NCBI GenBank assembly: GCA_900546345.1
Contig: URCI01000046.1
Coordinates: forward strand, 1 to 24,604
DNA from: an uncultured Prevotella sp.
GTDB taxonomy: Bacteria > Bacteroidota > Bacteroidia > Bacteroidales > Bacteroidaceae
Length of the DNA: 24,604 nt
Reading direction: 5' to 3'
Position numbers and translations under genes: made by a program. Under the pieces are notes generated by a model. It did no database searches and was not told the origin of the DNA. It was given only the letters and a program-made list of their open reading frames with translations. The first letter of the stretch is position 1; the number at the start of each line of letters is the position of its first letter. This document shows, piece by piece, positions 8,201-15,088 of this stretch.

Positions 8201-8998
8201 GAGGTGTTTCTCGACCTCATCGTGCGTTTTGGTCAACAATATCAGGAAGACAAGGTGCAGGCTGCCAACTCGTTGTTCGGTGCCATGGCCAGTGATATAG
8301 CTGTCTCCACACCGCCGTTGCCGAAGGCCGAACCCTGGAGCTCCATTGAGCGCCTTGGCAAGGAAAAGGAACTCGTGGGCATCTATCTCAGTGCGCATCC
8401 GTTGGACGAGTATGCCATTGTGTTGCGCCATCTGTGCAACACCACGTGTGCGGAAGTCGGCAACCGCGACAACCGCGAGGAACTCTCGGAACGTGGCGAA
8501 CTGACCTTTGGCGGCATGGTCACCAAAGTCACTACACGCTATAACAAACGTGGCGAGCCTTTTGGCATTGTCACCATCGAGGACTTTGAAGGCCCCGGTG
8601 AGCTGGCGCTCTTCGGCGACGACTGGGCGCGCTGGCAAGGGTGGTTCAAGGAAGGATCGCCCGTGTATGTGATTGCCAAATGCTTCAAACGTTTCCCCAC
8701 GAGCCAGTATTATAGTTTCAATGTCGTCAGTGTGGAGTTCCTCGCAAAGGTCAAGGACACCCGCATCAACCGTCTGACGATCTCTGTCAAGAGCAAGACC
8801 CTTGACGAGTCGACAGTGAGTGACCTGCTGTCACTTATCGACGAGAAACCCGGCAAGACCGAGCTCTATTTCAATGTTGATGATGAGGACACCGGCACCA
8901 AACTGCTCTTGCGCGCCACCACCAAGCGTGTGGAGGTAGGCAAACAACTCGTGGAGTATGTTGATGGCCGCTCTGATATGACACTTTATCTGAATTAG
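5279..8998 (+). CDS. dnaE: DNA polymerase III alpha subunit
   Basis: The 1239-residue catalytic subunit of the replicative polymerase. The N-terminal PHP domain begins at once with FVHLHVHTHYSILDG. The polymerase palm carries GPGRGSAAGSVVAYCLGI and PDIDTDF, with Asp471 and Asp473 as the metal-binding pair and Asp635 in IKMDFLGLKTL as the expected third catalytic Asp. Fingers motifs (ALYRPGPMDYIPSFI, TYGITVYQEQVM, SYAFNKSHATCYS) follow, then a helix-hairpin-helix region and a C-terminal OB-fold (TFGGMVTKVTTRYNKRGEPFG). It is somewhat longer than the E. coli protein (1160 aa), mainly through insertions. The promoter is at 5194-5225. tsaE follows 13 bp after the stop. Two long leftward frames inside this gene are codon-bias shadows. 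Confidence 0.98.
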   Translation: MEEFVHLHVHTHYSILDGQSKVPHLVDKAIKDGMRGMAITDHGVMYGIKEFSDYCAGVNKQRKADGQEPFKPIFGCEMYVAHHHKEDKNKDAGDKSGYHLIVLAKNYHGYKNLIKLVSRAWTDGYYYRPRTDRYDLEKYHEDLIVCSACIAGEVPSKILKGDIEGAREAARWYHRVFGDDYYLELQRHEVKDPNIRANRETFPLQQRANAVLMKIAKEEGIKLVCTNDCHFEDKDTAEAHDHLLCLATGKDLDDPTRMLYTKQEWFKTQQEMNDIFSDVPEALRNTQEVLDKVEIYSIDHGPIMPFFPIPESFGTEEEWHKKFTEEQLFHEFTTDEHGENPLPPDKAQAVIDRLGGYDKIYRIKFEADYLAKLAYDGAKKRYGDPLPDNVKEHINFELHVMKTMGFPGYFLIVQDFINAARNELGVWVGPGRGSAAGSVVAYCLGITKIDPLKYDLLFERFLNPDRVNLPDIDTDFDDDGRGKVLRWVMDKYGHQNCAHIITYGSMATKNSLADVARVEKLPLEKANALKKAIPDRLPDGMKMNLENAIKCTPELREAMASPDPRERNTIKYARQLEGTIRGTGLHACGFIICRDPISDWVPVSTADDPDFPGLKCAVTQYDGHVIESTGLIKMDFLGLKTLSELKEACKVIKQTTGDVIDLDNIPIDDDLTYKLYQQGRTIGTFQFESPGMQKYLRELKPTVFEDLIAMNALYRPGPMDYIPSFIARKNGQEPITYDIPCMEKYLKDTYGITVYQEQVMLLSRQLANFTRGQSDALRKAMGKKKKKIVDQMKPLFLEGGKKNGHDPKILEKIWSDWEKFASYAFNKSHATCYSWVAYQTAYLKAHYPAEYMAALMTRRHSDIGEITKLMEECKSMSIPTLGPDVNESYVQFGVNKNGEIRFGLSAIKGMGANAAAAIVKEREAHGPYKDIYDFAERVSLKDVNRKAFESLALSGGFDCFGNMREQYLTPNAKGEVFLDLIVRFGQQYQEDKVQAANSLFGAMASDIAVSTPPLPKAEPWSSIERLGKEKELVGIYLSAHPLDEYAIVLRHLCNTTCAEVGNRDNREELSERGELTFGGMVTKVTTRYNKRGEPFGIVTIEDFEGPGELALFGDDWARWQGWFKEGSPVYVIAKCFKRFPTSQYYSFNVVSVEFLAKVKDTRINRLTISVKSKTLDESTVSDLLSLIDEKPGKTELYFNVDDEDTGTKLLLRATTKRVEVGKQLVEYVDGRSDMTLYLN

Positions 8999-9011
8999 TA
9001 CTTATTTGATT

Positions 9012-9425
9012 ATGGAAATAAAGATTCAATCATTGGACACGATCCGCGATGCGGCTCGTGAGTTTATCAAAGCTATGGGCGAGCACACGGTGTTTGCCTT
9101 CTATGGCAAGATGGGAGCAGGCAAGACCACCTTCATCAAAGCCATTTGTGAAGAACTGGGAGTCGACGATGTCATCACCTCTCCGACCTTCGCCATTGTC
9201 AATGAATACCGCTCGGCAAAGACCGACGAACTCATCTACCATTTCGATTTCTACCGTATCAAGAAGTTGGAAGAGGTGTACGATATGGGCTACGAGGACT
9301 ATTTCTATAGTGGCGCACTCTGTTTTCTTGAGTGGCCTGAGCTCATAGAGGAGATCCTGCCGGGTGATGCTGTGAAGGTCACCATTGAGGAACAGCCCGA
9401 CGGCTCACGTCTGGTGAAATTCTGA
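9012..9425 (+). CDS. tsaE: tRNA threonylcarbamoyladenosine biosynthesis ATPase TsaE
   Basis: A 137-residue P-loop ATPase that works with TsaB and TsaD to put the t6A modification on ANN-decoding tRNAs. The Walker A motif GKMGAGKTT is at residues 32-40, followed by the family blocks ITSPTFAIVNEY, YHFDFYRI and FLEWPELI. I chose the ATG at 9012 rather than an in-frame TTG six bases earlier, because it gives the normal TsaE N-terminus. The 13-bp gap after dnaE suggests co-transcription from the dnaE promoter. Confidence 0.95.
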   Translation: MEIKIQSLDTIRDAAREFIKAMGEHTVFAFYGKMGAGKTTFIKAICEELGVDDVITSPTFAIVNEYRSAKTDELIYHFDFYRIKKLEEVYDMGYEDYFYSGALCFLEWPELIEEILPGDAVKVTIEEQPDGSRLVKF

Positions 9426-9456
9426 TAGAGGCCGCTCTGTCCCGAATCTCGTATGG

Positions 9457-9482
9457 GTCCCTTCATTGAGCTTTGAGGGGAC
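9457..9482 (+). terminator. Possible weak terminator hairpin after tsaE
   Basis: GTCCCTTC (9457-9464) and GAGGGGAC (9475-9482) can pair over 8 bp with one U-G wobble and a 10-nt loop. The following sequence lacks a clean T-run, and CTGTCCC at 9437 could compete for the right arm, so termination is uncertain. Confidence 0.3.
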
Positions 9483-9514
9483 AGGGGCTCTGTTATGATC
9501 TTTTAATCGAAAAG

Positions 9515-9546
9515 TTTGGGGATTTCAACTTTATTATTTAATTTTG
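9515..9546 (+). promoter_or_regulatory. Promoter of trxA
   Basis: TTTG (9515-9518), a 20-bp spacer and TAATTTTG (9539-9546) match the phylum consensus fully. It starts about 42 bp before the trxA ATG, so trxA has its own start signal despite lying behind tsaE. Confidence 0.7.
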
Positions 9547-9588
9547 CAAACAGATATTAATCACGTTACAAAATAGAAAGGTAAAACA

Positions 9589-9909
9589 ATGGAAGTAGAA
9601 ATTACAACCAAGAATTTCGAGACTTATAAAAATGGCGATCTGCCATTGGTAGTAGACCTCTGGGCCACATGGTGCGGTCCATGCCGAATGGTGGCTCCGA
9701 TCATCTCTGAGCTGGCTCAGGAGTATGACGGCAAGATCGTTGTCGGCAAGTGCGACGTTGAGGAGAATGACGATATCGCCATGGAGTTTGGCGTGCGCAA
9801 CATTCCCACTGTGCTCTTCTTCAAGGGTGGTCAGCTCGTTGACAAGTTTGTCGGTGCTGCCTCCAAGGATAAGTTCGAGGAGAAATTCAAGGCTTTGCTT
9901 GAGAAGTAA
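9589..9909 (+). CDS. trxA: Thioredoxin
   Basis: A 106-residue cytoplasmic thioredoxin, the usual length. The active site WATWCGPCRM has the redox pair Cys29 and Cys32, with the buried Asp23 before it and the cis-proline Pro73 in NIPTVLFF. It reduces protein disulfides using thioredoxin reductase and NADPH, and could supply the Bcp peroxidase encoded at 2667. An extra cysteine (Cys55 in VVGKCDVEEN) sits where related thioredoxins often have Val or Leu. It has its own promoter and is closed by a strong terminator. Confidence 0.96.
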   Translation: MEVEITTKNFETYKNGDLPLVVDLWATWCGPCRMVAPIISELAQEYDGKIVVGKCDVEENDDIAMEFGVRNIPTVLFFKGGQLVDKFVGAASKDKFEEKFKALLEK

Positions 9910-9937
9910 TATTTTGGCGGAATGCCAAAAAGCTATA

Positions 9938-9974
9938 GAGGAGAACAGCTCGTGGGCTGTTCTCCTCTTTTTTT
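9938..9974 (+). terminator. Strong rho-independent terminator after trxA
   Basis: GAGGAGAACAGC (9938-9949) and GCTGTTCTCCTC (9956-9967) form a perfect 12-bp stem with a 6-nt loop, followed by seven T (9968-9974). On the other strand the same stem is followed by TATAGCTTTTTGG, so it may also stop transcripts of the convergent regulator gene. Confidence 0.9.
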
Positions 9975-9991
9975 CTTGTTATTTACGATCC

Positions 9992-10064
9992 CGCGGAGTA
10001 AATGCGACCCATCGCAGCCGCGGCGGCGATGGATCCATCGCCTTGCGCATCGGTCTACTCCGCG
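9992..10064. repeat. Nested palindrome overlapping the 3' end of the regulator gene
   Basis: The outer arms CGCGGAGTA (9992-10000) and TACTCCGCG (10056-10064) are a perfect 9-bp inverted repeat. Inside is an 18-bp perfect palindrome, GGCGATGGATCCATCGCC (10025-10042). A further CCATCGC at 10009-10015 can compete for pairing with GGCGATGG. The right outer arm contains the regulator's TAG stop and last codons. On the plus strand it is followed by TTTTT, as in a terminator. Confidence 0.75.
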
Positions 10065-13000
10065 TTTTTCTTGTATTGCGAAGGCAGATAGCCATAGAGC
10101 TCCTTAAAACAGTGTGAGAAGTAGCGTGTGGTGGAAAAGCCCACCTTGAAGCTGATCTCCGAGATGCTCAACTGGCTCTGCACCAGCAAACGTTCGGCGT
10201 GACGAAGTCTGACGAGCCGAATGAACTCGCTGGGCGTCTTGCCCGTGACGTTGACCAGCCGCCGATAGAGTTGCACACGGCTCATGGCCATGTCGTCACT
10301 CATCTGCTCCACGGTCAGCTCCGTGTCACCGAGATGCGCCTCGACATAGCGTGTGGCTTTGTCGATAAACGCCTCATCTTGTGGCGTGATGGTGGGCTTG
10401 CTGATTTTCGGGTCCACCTTTCCGTTGTCCACGATGCGTCCCTGTTTGACAAGCTGGTCGATATGGAGTTTGAGCAGATCGATGCTAAAGGGTTTCTTGA
10501 TGTAGTCGTCGGCACCACATTCGCGGCTCTCGATCTCGTTTTCTTCCGACAGTCTTGCCGTGAGCATCATCACGGGCAGGTGGCGTGTCTTGTCGTTGCT
10601 CTTGATCTTTTGGCAGAGCTCATTGCCGTCCATCTCGGGCATCATCACGTCCGAGACCACCAGGTCGGGCATCTCGTGACGGATGACCTCCAGTGCCTTC
10701 CTGCCGTTGTCGGCGCAGAGAATCCGGTAGGAGTCCTGCAATTCTATCTTCAGGAAATTGAGGAAATCGGGGTTGTCATCGACCAACAACAGGGTAGACA
10801 GTTGCTCGTGCTTGTCAGAGCCATCACTTTCGGTATTGTTGTCGGGAAGAGACGGGACTTGGAGAGTGGGGGGGTCGCCCAAGGCCATCACATAGCCGTT
10901 GCCTTCCGTTACGAGGTCTCTTGCCGGCAATACGATCGTGAAGCGTGCACCACCTCCCTTGTTGTCCTCCACTTTGATGGTTCCGCCCAGCATTTTGGCG
11001 TATTCCCACGACAGGTTGAGTCCGATGCCGCTACCTATTTGCTCCTTGCCGTCCTCGCCCTGATAGAAGCGCTCAAAGAGGTGCGCTTTGTCCTTGTCGC
11101 TGATCCCTGGTCCGTTGTCAGCCACGCTGATGAGCACCATCCGACGTTCTTCGAGACTGATAGAGACATCAATGCGGCCTCCCCGTGGTGTGAACTTATA
11201 GGCATTTGACAGCAGGTTGGTGACCATTCGGTCTACCTTTCCCTTGTCAAAGGACAGGGTCAGGCGGTCCACGTCGGTATGGAACGTGAGCGTAATGCCT
11301 TTTTCTGACAGTGAGGTAAATGGTTCACAGAGCTCATGGACGTAGTTGACCAGATCGCCCGTGCTGAGTGCGACCTTCTCCTTACCGCGCATGATACGTC
11401 GAAGGTCCAGCATTTTGTTGACCATCATCAGCAGTTGGTGGGCATTGCGTTGTATGAGGTGGAGCTTATGGAGTGTTGTGGTGTCGTAGTTTTGCTTCAT
11501 CATGCTTTCCACGGGCGAGATGATGAGTGTCAGCGGTGTGCGCAGCTCGTGGCTGATGTTGGTGAAGAAGACCATCTTGGCCTCTTCGATTTCTTTTTGT
11601 TTCTTGAGCTCCATCTTCTCCAGTTCATTGATTCTGCGAAGGCGCCATCTTCTGCGGACATCCCAAACAACCAGGATGCTCAGCAAGAGATAGACGAGCA
11701 GTGCCCATGGTTGCAGGTAAAACGGCGGTCGGATCACGATGCTCAATCGGTCGACATGCTGTGAGGGCTGTCCGTCGGCATCGGTCAGTTTGACTTCCAG
11801 TGTGTATTTTCCTGGTGGCAGATTGGTCAGGCGCACGCAGGGATCGTTGCTGGGAGCTGCCAGCCACTGGCTGTCCTCACCGCGAAGACGATAGAGGATA
11901 TGGGGCTGAGACTGTTGTCCGGCGAGCGTCGTCGCCAGTTGTATGGTGAACGTGTTCTCGTCGTGGTTGAGCACAAGTTGTCTCTGGCTGTCGAGCGTCT
12001 GAGCCAGCAGGACATGTCCGTTGATCGTGTCGCCCACATTGACAGCATGGTCGAAGAGCGTCAGGCCACTGAAGATCAGATGTGTCTTGCTCTGTTGCTG
12101 TCTTACATTCCACGGCAGAACGATGTTGATGCCATCGATGCCACCCACAAGAACGCGGCCGTCACGCAGACAGAGGATGGAGCGCTTGTTGAACAAGCGG
12201 TTTTGCAGGCCACCGGCCTGTCCATAAGATGTGATGAGAAAATGGTCTTCGTCTTTGTTCTGTCTGATCGAGATGCGTTTGAGTCCGTCGCTCGTGCTGA
12301 CCCATATATTATGATAATGGTCCTCGGCGATGGCACATACCTCGGCATGGGAATTCTGGTTTTGCAGGTTCACGCTTTGGAGAAGCATTTCCTTGGGTTC
12401 AAGGACGTTTAGCCCGGATGTATTGGCAATCCACAGTCTGCCGCTGGCGTCATAGGTCACTTGGTTGACAGACAGACTCGAGAGATGGTTGCCTAGGCGG
12501 TCACCCCGTTGCCCGATGTTCTGAAACCGGCGTGCTCCAGGTTTTAGCAGTGACACGCCCTGGGAGTGGCCGATGGCCAATGTGCCGTTGCCAGCCACTG
12601 CGACACTCGACAGGTAATCCGAGGTGAGGTTGCTGTTGTGTGTGTTGAAAGTAGTGAACTTACCGGATTGTGGATCCAGGATTTGCAGTCCGCCACCGAG
12701 CGTGGCAATGGCGATCCTGCCGTCATGGAGCTCTGCCAGTGCCCACACGTTGTCGATGGCGAGCTGAGAGCTGTGTTGGCGGTAGGCCGTCCACTTGCCA
12801 TCTTTGTATCGTGCGAGTCCCCCTTGATATGATCCAAACCACAGGCTTCCGTCCTTGGCAGCCAGACTTGCCACGATGATCTCCGAGAGGAGTCCGCTTT
12901 GCGAGGGCAGAACGTGTCGGATGTCTTTCTTCAGGTCATACCACTCGATGCCATTGTCGTTGGTACCCAACCATATGCCGCCGTCGCGTCCTTGTGCCAT

Positions 13001-14062
13001 CGTGCAGATATCGCCCACGGGCATGAGCGCGAAGAGGCTGTGTTGCGTGGCGCGCACGGCCATGCCCATGCGGTAGAAGCCGATCCACAGAGCGTCGAGG
13101 TCATCGACATAGAGACATTGCAGCGTGTTGTCTGACAGCGAGCGAGAGTCGGTTGGGATGTTGAGACAGTGCTCCACTTCTTTTCCTTTCTTGTCGAGCT
13201 TGACCAGACCGTTATGATCTGTGGCGAGAAGCACATGGCCTTCATGATCCAGGGCCACGTCGTTGACGGGTCTGTTATAGAGAAGTCGCCATGAGCGGGA
13301 ACTGCGCTGGAAGAAATAGACCTTGTTTTCCGACCATACCCATCTGTTGCCCTGACGGTCACAAACAGTCCGATAGTGTTGGTTAGGAGTGGTGTCGTGA
13401 GTTTTAATGTATGAGTCGGTCCATGCGATTTTTCCGCTCCTTCCACTGATCCATGCCAGTGATTTGTCGCCATAGACCAGGCACAGGCCGCCTTTCTCGG
13501 CATGAATGAAGTTGATATTGCTGGCTTGCCGTGCCCCAATCTTCATGACCGTAGCCTTTTGTCGTTGGAAGTCGTAGTAATAAATTCTGTTGGGAGATAA
13601 CGTCAGGATCCATAGATTGCGTTTACTGTCGGTATCGATCTTCAGCAGATGTCCTTTGATCTGATGCTGTCGCAGCCATTGGTCGGTGTATCTGTTGACC
13701 TGCTCTGTTTTGGGATTAAAGCGGCAGAAGCCAGCCAGCGTGTTGATCCACAATTGTCCTTCCGCGTCTTCATAGAGGTTGAGAATATTGTTGTCGGGAA
13801 GAGAAAGGCTATTCTTGGGATTGGCATAGAGGCAGCGGATGCGGAAACCGTCATAGCGGTTGAGACCTTGTGGCGTGCCTGCCCAGATATATCCTTCCTG
13901 GCTTTTGAGGATGCAGCTGACTTTATTGTCCGACAACCCGTTGCTGGTGGTCAGACGAAAGAAGTGAGGCACCTCGTTTTGGGCATAGAAGGTGTCGGGT
14001 AAAATCAGAAATATGCAGATCAACCAGAGCGCACGCAATCGCTGTATGTGATGTATAGTCAT
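10055..14062 (-). CDS. Hybrid two-component system sensor kinase/response regulator (HTCS)
   Basis: A 1335-residue one-protein signalling system. A signal peptide (cleavage near FYA-Q, residue 27) leads into a periplasmic sensor of about 750 residues built of repeated propeller blades such as ILKSQEGYIWAGTPQGLNRYDG and LYEDAEGQLWINTLAGF, then a Y_Y_Y-like domain (LPPGKYTLEVKLTDADGQPS). One membrane helix lies at about 785-803. The kinase has the H-box NISHELRTPLT with His838, then an ATPase domain with NLLSNAYKF, DNGPGIS and GSGIGLNLS. A receiver domain follows with phospho-acceptor Asp1138 in VVSDVMMPEMDG, and an AraC-type helix-turn-helix ends the protein. HTCS proteins usually sense glycan fragments and activate a neighbouring polysaccharide utilisation locus; no susC/susD or glycosidase is in this window. 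A promoter lies just upstream. Confidence 0.96.
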   Translation of the reverse strand: MTIHHIQRLRALWLICIFLILPDTFYAQNEVPHFFRLTTSNGLSDNKVSCILKSQEGYIWAGTPQGLNRYDGFRIRCLYANPKNSLSLPDNNILNLYEDAEGQLWINTLAGFCRFNPKTEQVNRYTDQWLRQHQIKGHLLKIDTDSKRNLWILTLSPNRIYYYDFQRQKATVMKIGARQASNINFIHAEKGGLCLVYGDKSLAWISGRSGKIAWTDSYIKTHDTTPNQHYRTVCDRQGNRWVWSENKVYFFQRSSRSWRLLYNRPVNDVALDHEGHVLLATDHNGLVKLDKKGKEVEHCLNIPTDSRSLSDNTLQCLYVDDLDALWIGFYRMGMAVRATQHSLFALMPVGDICTMAQGRDGGIWLGTNDNGIEWYDLKKDIRHVLPSQSGLLSEIIVASLAAKDGSLWFGSYQGGLARYKDGKWTAYRQHSSQLAIDNVWALAELHDGRIAIATLGGGLQILDPQSGKFTTFNTHNSNLTSDYLSSVAVAGNGTLAIGHSQGVSLLKPGARRFQNIGQRGDRLGNHLSSLSVNQVTYDASGRLWIANTSGLNVLEPKEMLLQSVNLQNQNSHAEVCAIAEDHYHNIWVSTSDGLKRISIRQNKDEDHFLITSYGQAGGLQNRLFNKRSILCLRDGRVLVGGIDGINIVLPWNVRQQQSKTHLIFSGLTLFDHAVNVGDTINGHVLLAQTLDSQRQLVLNHDENTFTIQLATTLAGQQSQPHILYRLRGEDSQWLAAPSNDPCVRLTNLPPGKYTLEVKLTDADGQPSQHVDRLSIVIRPPFYLQPWALLVYLLLSILVVWDVRRRWRLRRINELEKMELKKQKEIEEAKMVFFTNISHELRTPLTLIISPVESMMKQNYDTTTLHKLHLIQRNAHQLLMMVNKMLDLRRIMRGKEKVALSTGDLVNYVHELCEPFTSLSEKGITLTFHTDVDRLTLSFDKGKVDRMVTNLLSNAYKFTPRGGRIDVSISLEERRMVLISVADNGPGISDKDKAHLFERFYQGEDGKEQIGSGIGLNLSWEYAKMLGGTIKVEDNKGGGARFTIVLPARDLVTEGNGYVMALGDPPTLQVPSLPDNNTESDGSDKHEQLSTLLLVDDNPDFLNFLKIELQDSYRILCADNGRKALEVIRHEMPDLVVSDVMMPEMDGNELCQKIKSNDKTRHLPVMMLTARLSEENEIESRECGADDYIKKPFSIDLLKLHIDQLVKQGRIVDNGKVDPKISKPTITPQDEAFIDKATRYVEAHLGDTELTVEQMSDDMAMSRVQLYRRLVNVTGKTPSEFIRLVRLRHAERLLVQSQLSISEISFKVGFSTTRYFSHCFKELYGYLPSQYKKNAE

Positions 14063-14084
14063 GGGTAGATTTCTTTTTCAGGTG

Positions 14085-14115
14085 TAAAGGTACAAAACAA
14101 TATCGGATTGACAAA
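14085..14115 (-). promoter_or_regulatory. Promoter of the HTCS gene
   Basis: On the minus strand TTTG (14112-14115), a 19-bp spacer and TACCTTTA (14085-14092) match the consensus with one mismatch. It ends 22 bp before the ATG at 14062. Confidence 0.55.
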
Positions 14116-14157
14116 ATCTATTTCTTAATAGATCTACAATCCAGTTATCGGCCGCAT

Positions 14158-14190
14158 ATTTTATGCACCGCAGGTGCAATTTTACGCGCC
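14158..14190 (-). repeat. Left copy of an inverted hairpin repeat
   Basis: This 33-bp stretch matches the reverse complement of 14415-14447 at 28 of 33 positions. It contains the hairpin TGCACC-GCA-GGTGCA (14164-14178) flanked on each side by ATTTTA. Read on the minus strand, TAAAAT recurs with a 21-bp period, as in the right copy. Confidence 0.75.
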
Positions 14191-14301
14191 AGCGATTTTC
14201 GTCATGGCCAAACCAAAATATTGAAGAAGTTTGTCCATGATCATTTTCTTTTTTCATTTAGGTTTGCGCATAACCAGCGATGCCACATGGAGACAGCGTA
14301 G

Positions 14302-14323
14302 GGGCGGGCCTCTGTGCCCGCCC
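14302..14323. repeat. GC-rich perfect hairpin
   Basis: GGGCGGGC (14302-14309) and GCCCGCCC (14316-14323) form an 8-bp perfect stem with a 6-nt loop (CTCTGT). It lies between the two inverted hairpin copies. No T-run follows on the plus strand, so it does not look like a terminator. GATGC (14279-14283) and GCATC (14326-14330) could add an outer stem. Confidence 0.7.
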
Positions 14324-14396
14324 TCGCATCCTTTCTTCGCCACTTCGTGGCTAATGATATTTTTTATTTTAAAGAAAATAGACGAAAATTGCTGGG

Positions 14397-14450
14397 GCAT
14401 AAAATTGCGCCTTCGACGCATAAAATAGCGCCTGCGGCGCATAAAATTAC
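14397..14450 (+). repeat. 21-bp hairpin units, right copy of the inverted repeat
   Basis: Units start with GCATAAAAT at 14397, 14418 and 14439, a period of 21 bp, with the third unit cut short. Each full unit carries a small hairpin with a 3-nt loop: GCGCC-TTC-GACGC (one mismatch) and GCGCC-TGC-GGCGC. Positions 14415-14447 are the inverted counterpart of 14158-14190. Confidence 0.78.
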
Positions 14451-14709
14451 CCACACTTCCTTTATCTGCTCACAAGTGGTTGATCAACTTGATGAATTGC
14501 ACGAATGTGTATTGGGTTCATTCAGACAATTACCAATATTTGAAGGCTAGGGAATTGTATAGGAAACTGACATTTTTCCGCTTCCGTGGCTGCGATTTTC
14601 GTGAAGAGAATGTATGTAGCTCCAATTTTTGCAAATTTGGAGTGACTATTTGTAAATCGTTGTGCGATAGCGCGTTGGCGCTTTTAATGCTTCTTGGGTA
14701 TACAAAAAA

Positions 14710-14757
14710 CGGTGAGATGACGTTGGATTTTTATGGCCCGGTCCTGTCATCTCACCG
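14710..14757. terminator. 12-bp inverted repeat, terminator-like
   Basis: CGGTGAGATGAC (14710-14721) and GTCATCTCACCG (14746-14757) pair perfectly around a 24-nt loop, followed on the plus strand by CTTTCTTGTTGTT. No gene on the plus strand precedes it, so a terminator role is unsupported. The right arm holds the same CATCTCA word as the adjoining tandem repeats. Confidence 0.55.
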
Positions 14758-14770
14758 CTTTCTTGTTGTT

Positions 14771-14880
14771 ATCTCAGTGTTTTGATGCAATCATCTCAGT
14801 GCTTTGATGCACTCATCTCAGTGCTTTGATGCACTCATCTCAGTGCTTTGATGTGCTCATCTCAGTGCTTTGGTGCACTC
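14771..14880. repeat. Tandem array of five 22-bp repeats
   Basis: Five adjoining 22-bp units start at 14771, 14793, 14815, 14837 and 14859, each beginning ATCTCAGTG. Units 2 and 3 are identical; the others differ by one to three bases. A sixth, decayed unit starts ATCTTGGTG at 14881. There are no spacers, so it is not CRISPR. Units 2 and 3 can fold AGTGC-TTTGAT-GCACT. Confidence 0.9.
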
Positions 14881-15088
14881 ATCTTGGTGATATGGCCGTT
14901 TCACTTCCCCGTTTTGCCGTATTCTGTCTTGTTTTTGCCCTTTTTCTTCGTGCTGTTTTTTCTAGAATAGCAAACTGGAGAGAGGCCTTTTTGTCATAAA
15001 GTTTTAACAATAATATCTGCTTTTGCGGGTTTCCTGCCGAGTCTTTGCTGATTCGGCATAGACACTTTTGGCAGTAGGCTTTTATCGC

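Larger units (their letters stand above)
14116..15088. other. Repeat-rich intergenic region without a convincing gene
   Basis: Nearly 1 kb lies between the HTCS promoter and the luxS stop. Short frames on both strands have no recognisable motif and run through the repeats, so I do not call genes. The stretch holds two inverted hairpin units, a GC-rich hairpin, smaller hairpins (GCCAC-TTC-GTGGC at 14339-14351, an interrupted stem at 14620-14642, AGCGC-GTTG-GCGCT at 14669-14682), a 12-bp inverted repeat, and a 22-bp tandem array. GCGATTTTCGT occurs twice exactly 400 bp apart (14192 and 14592). From 14900 to 15088 I see only T-rich sequence and a short interrupted stem at 15035-15058. Confidence 0.7.

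Noticed and set aside
14254..14454. Leftward 66-codon frame rich in Arg and Met
   Set aside because: Its Arg/Met pattern is only the 21-bp repeat read as codons, and it runs through the GC-rich hairpin; no promoter or family match.
14480..14785. Rightward 101-codon frame in the repeat island
   Set aside because: It needs a TTG start, shows no domain, and ends inside the 12-bp inverted repeat and first tandem unit. A decayed gene cannot be ruled out, but nothing supports it.
14771..14902. CRISPR array
   Set aside because: The 22-bp units adjoin directly with no spacers, and no cas gene is present.
15035..15058. Terminator after luxS
   Set aside because: TGCCGA and TCGGCA form a 6-bp stem with a 12-nt loop, but no T-run follows on the minus strand, so termination is not supported.
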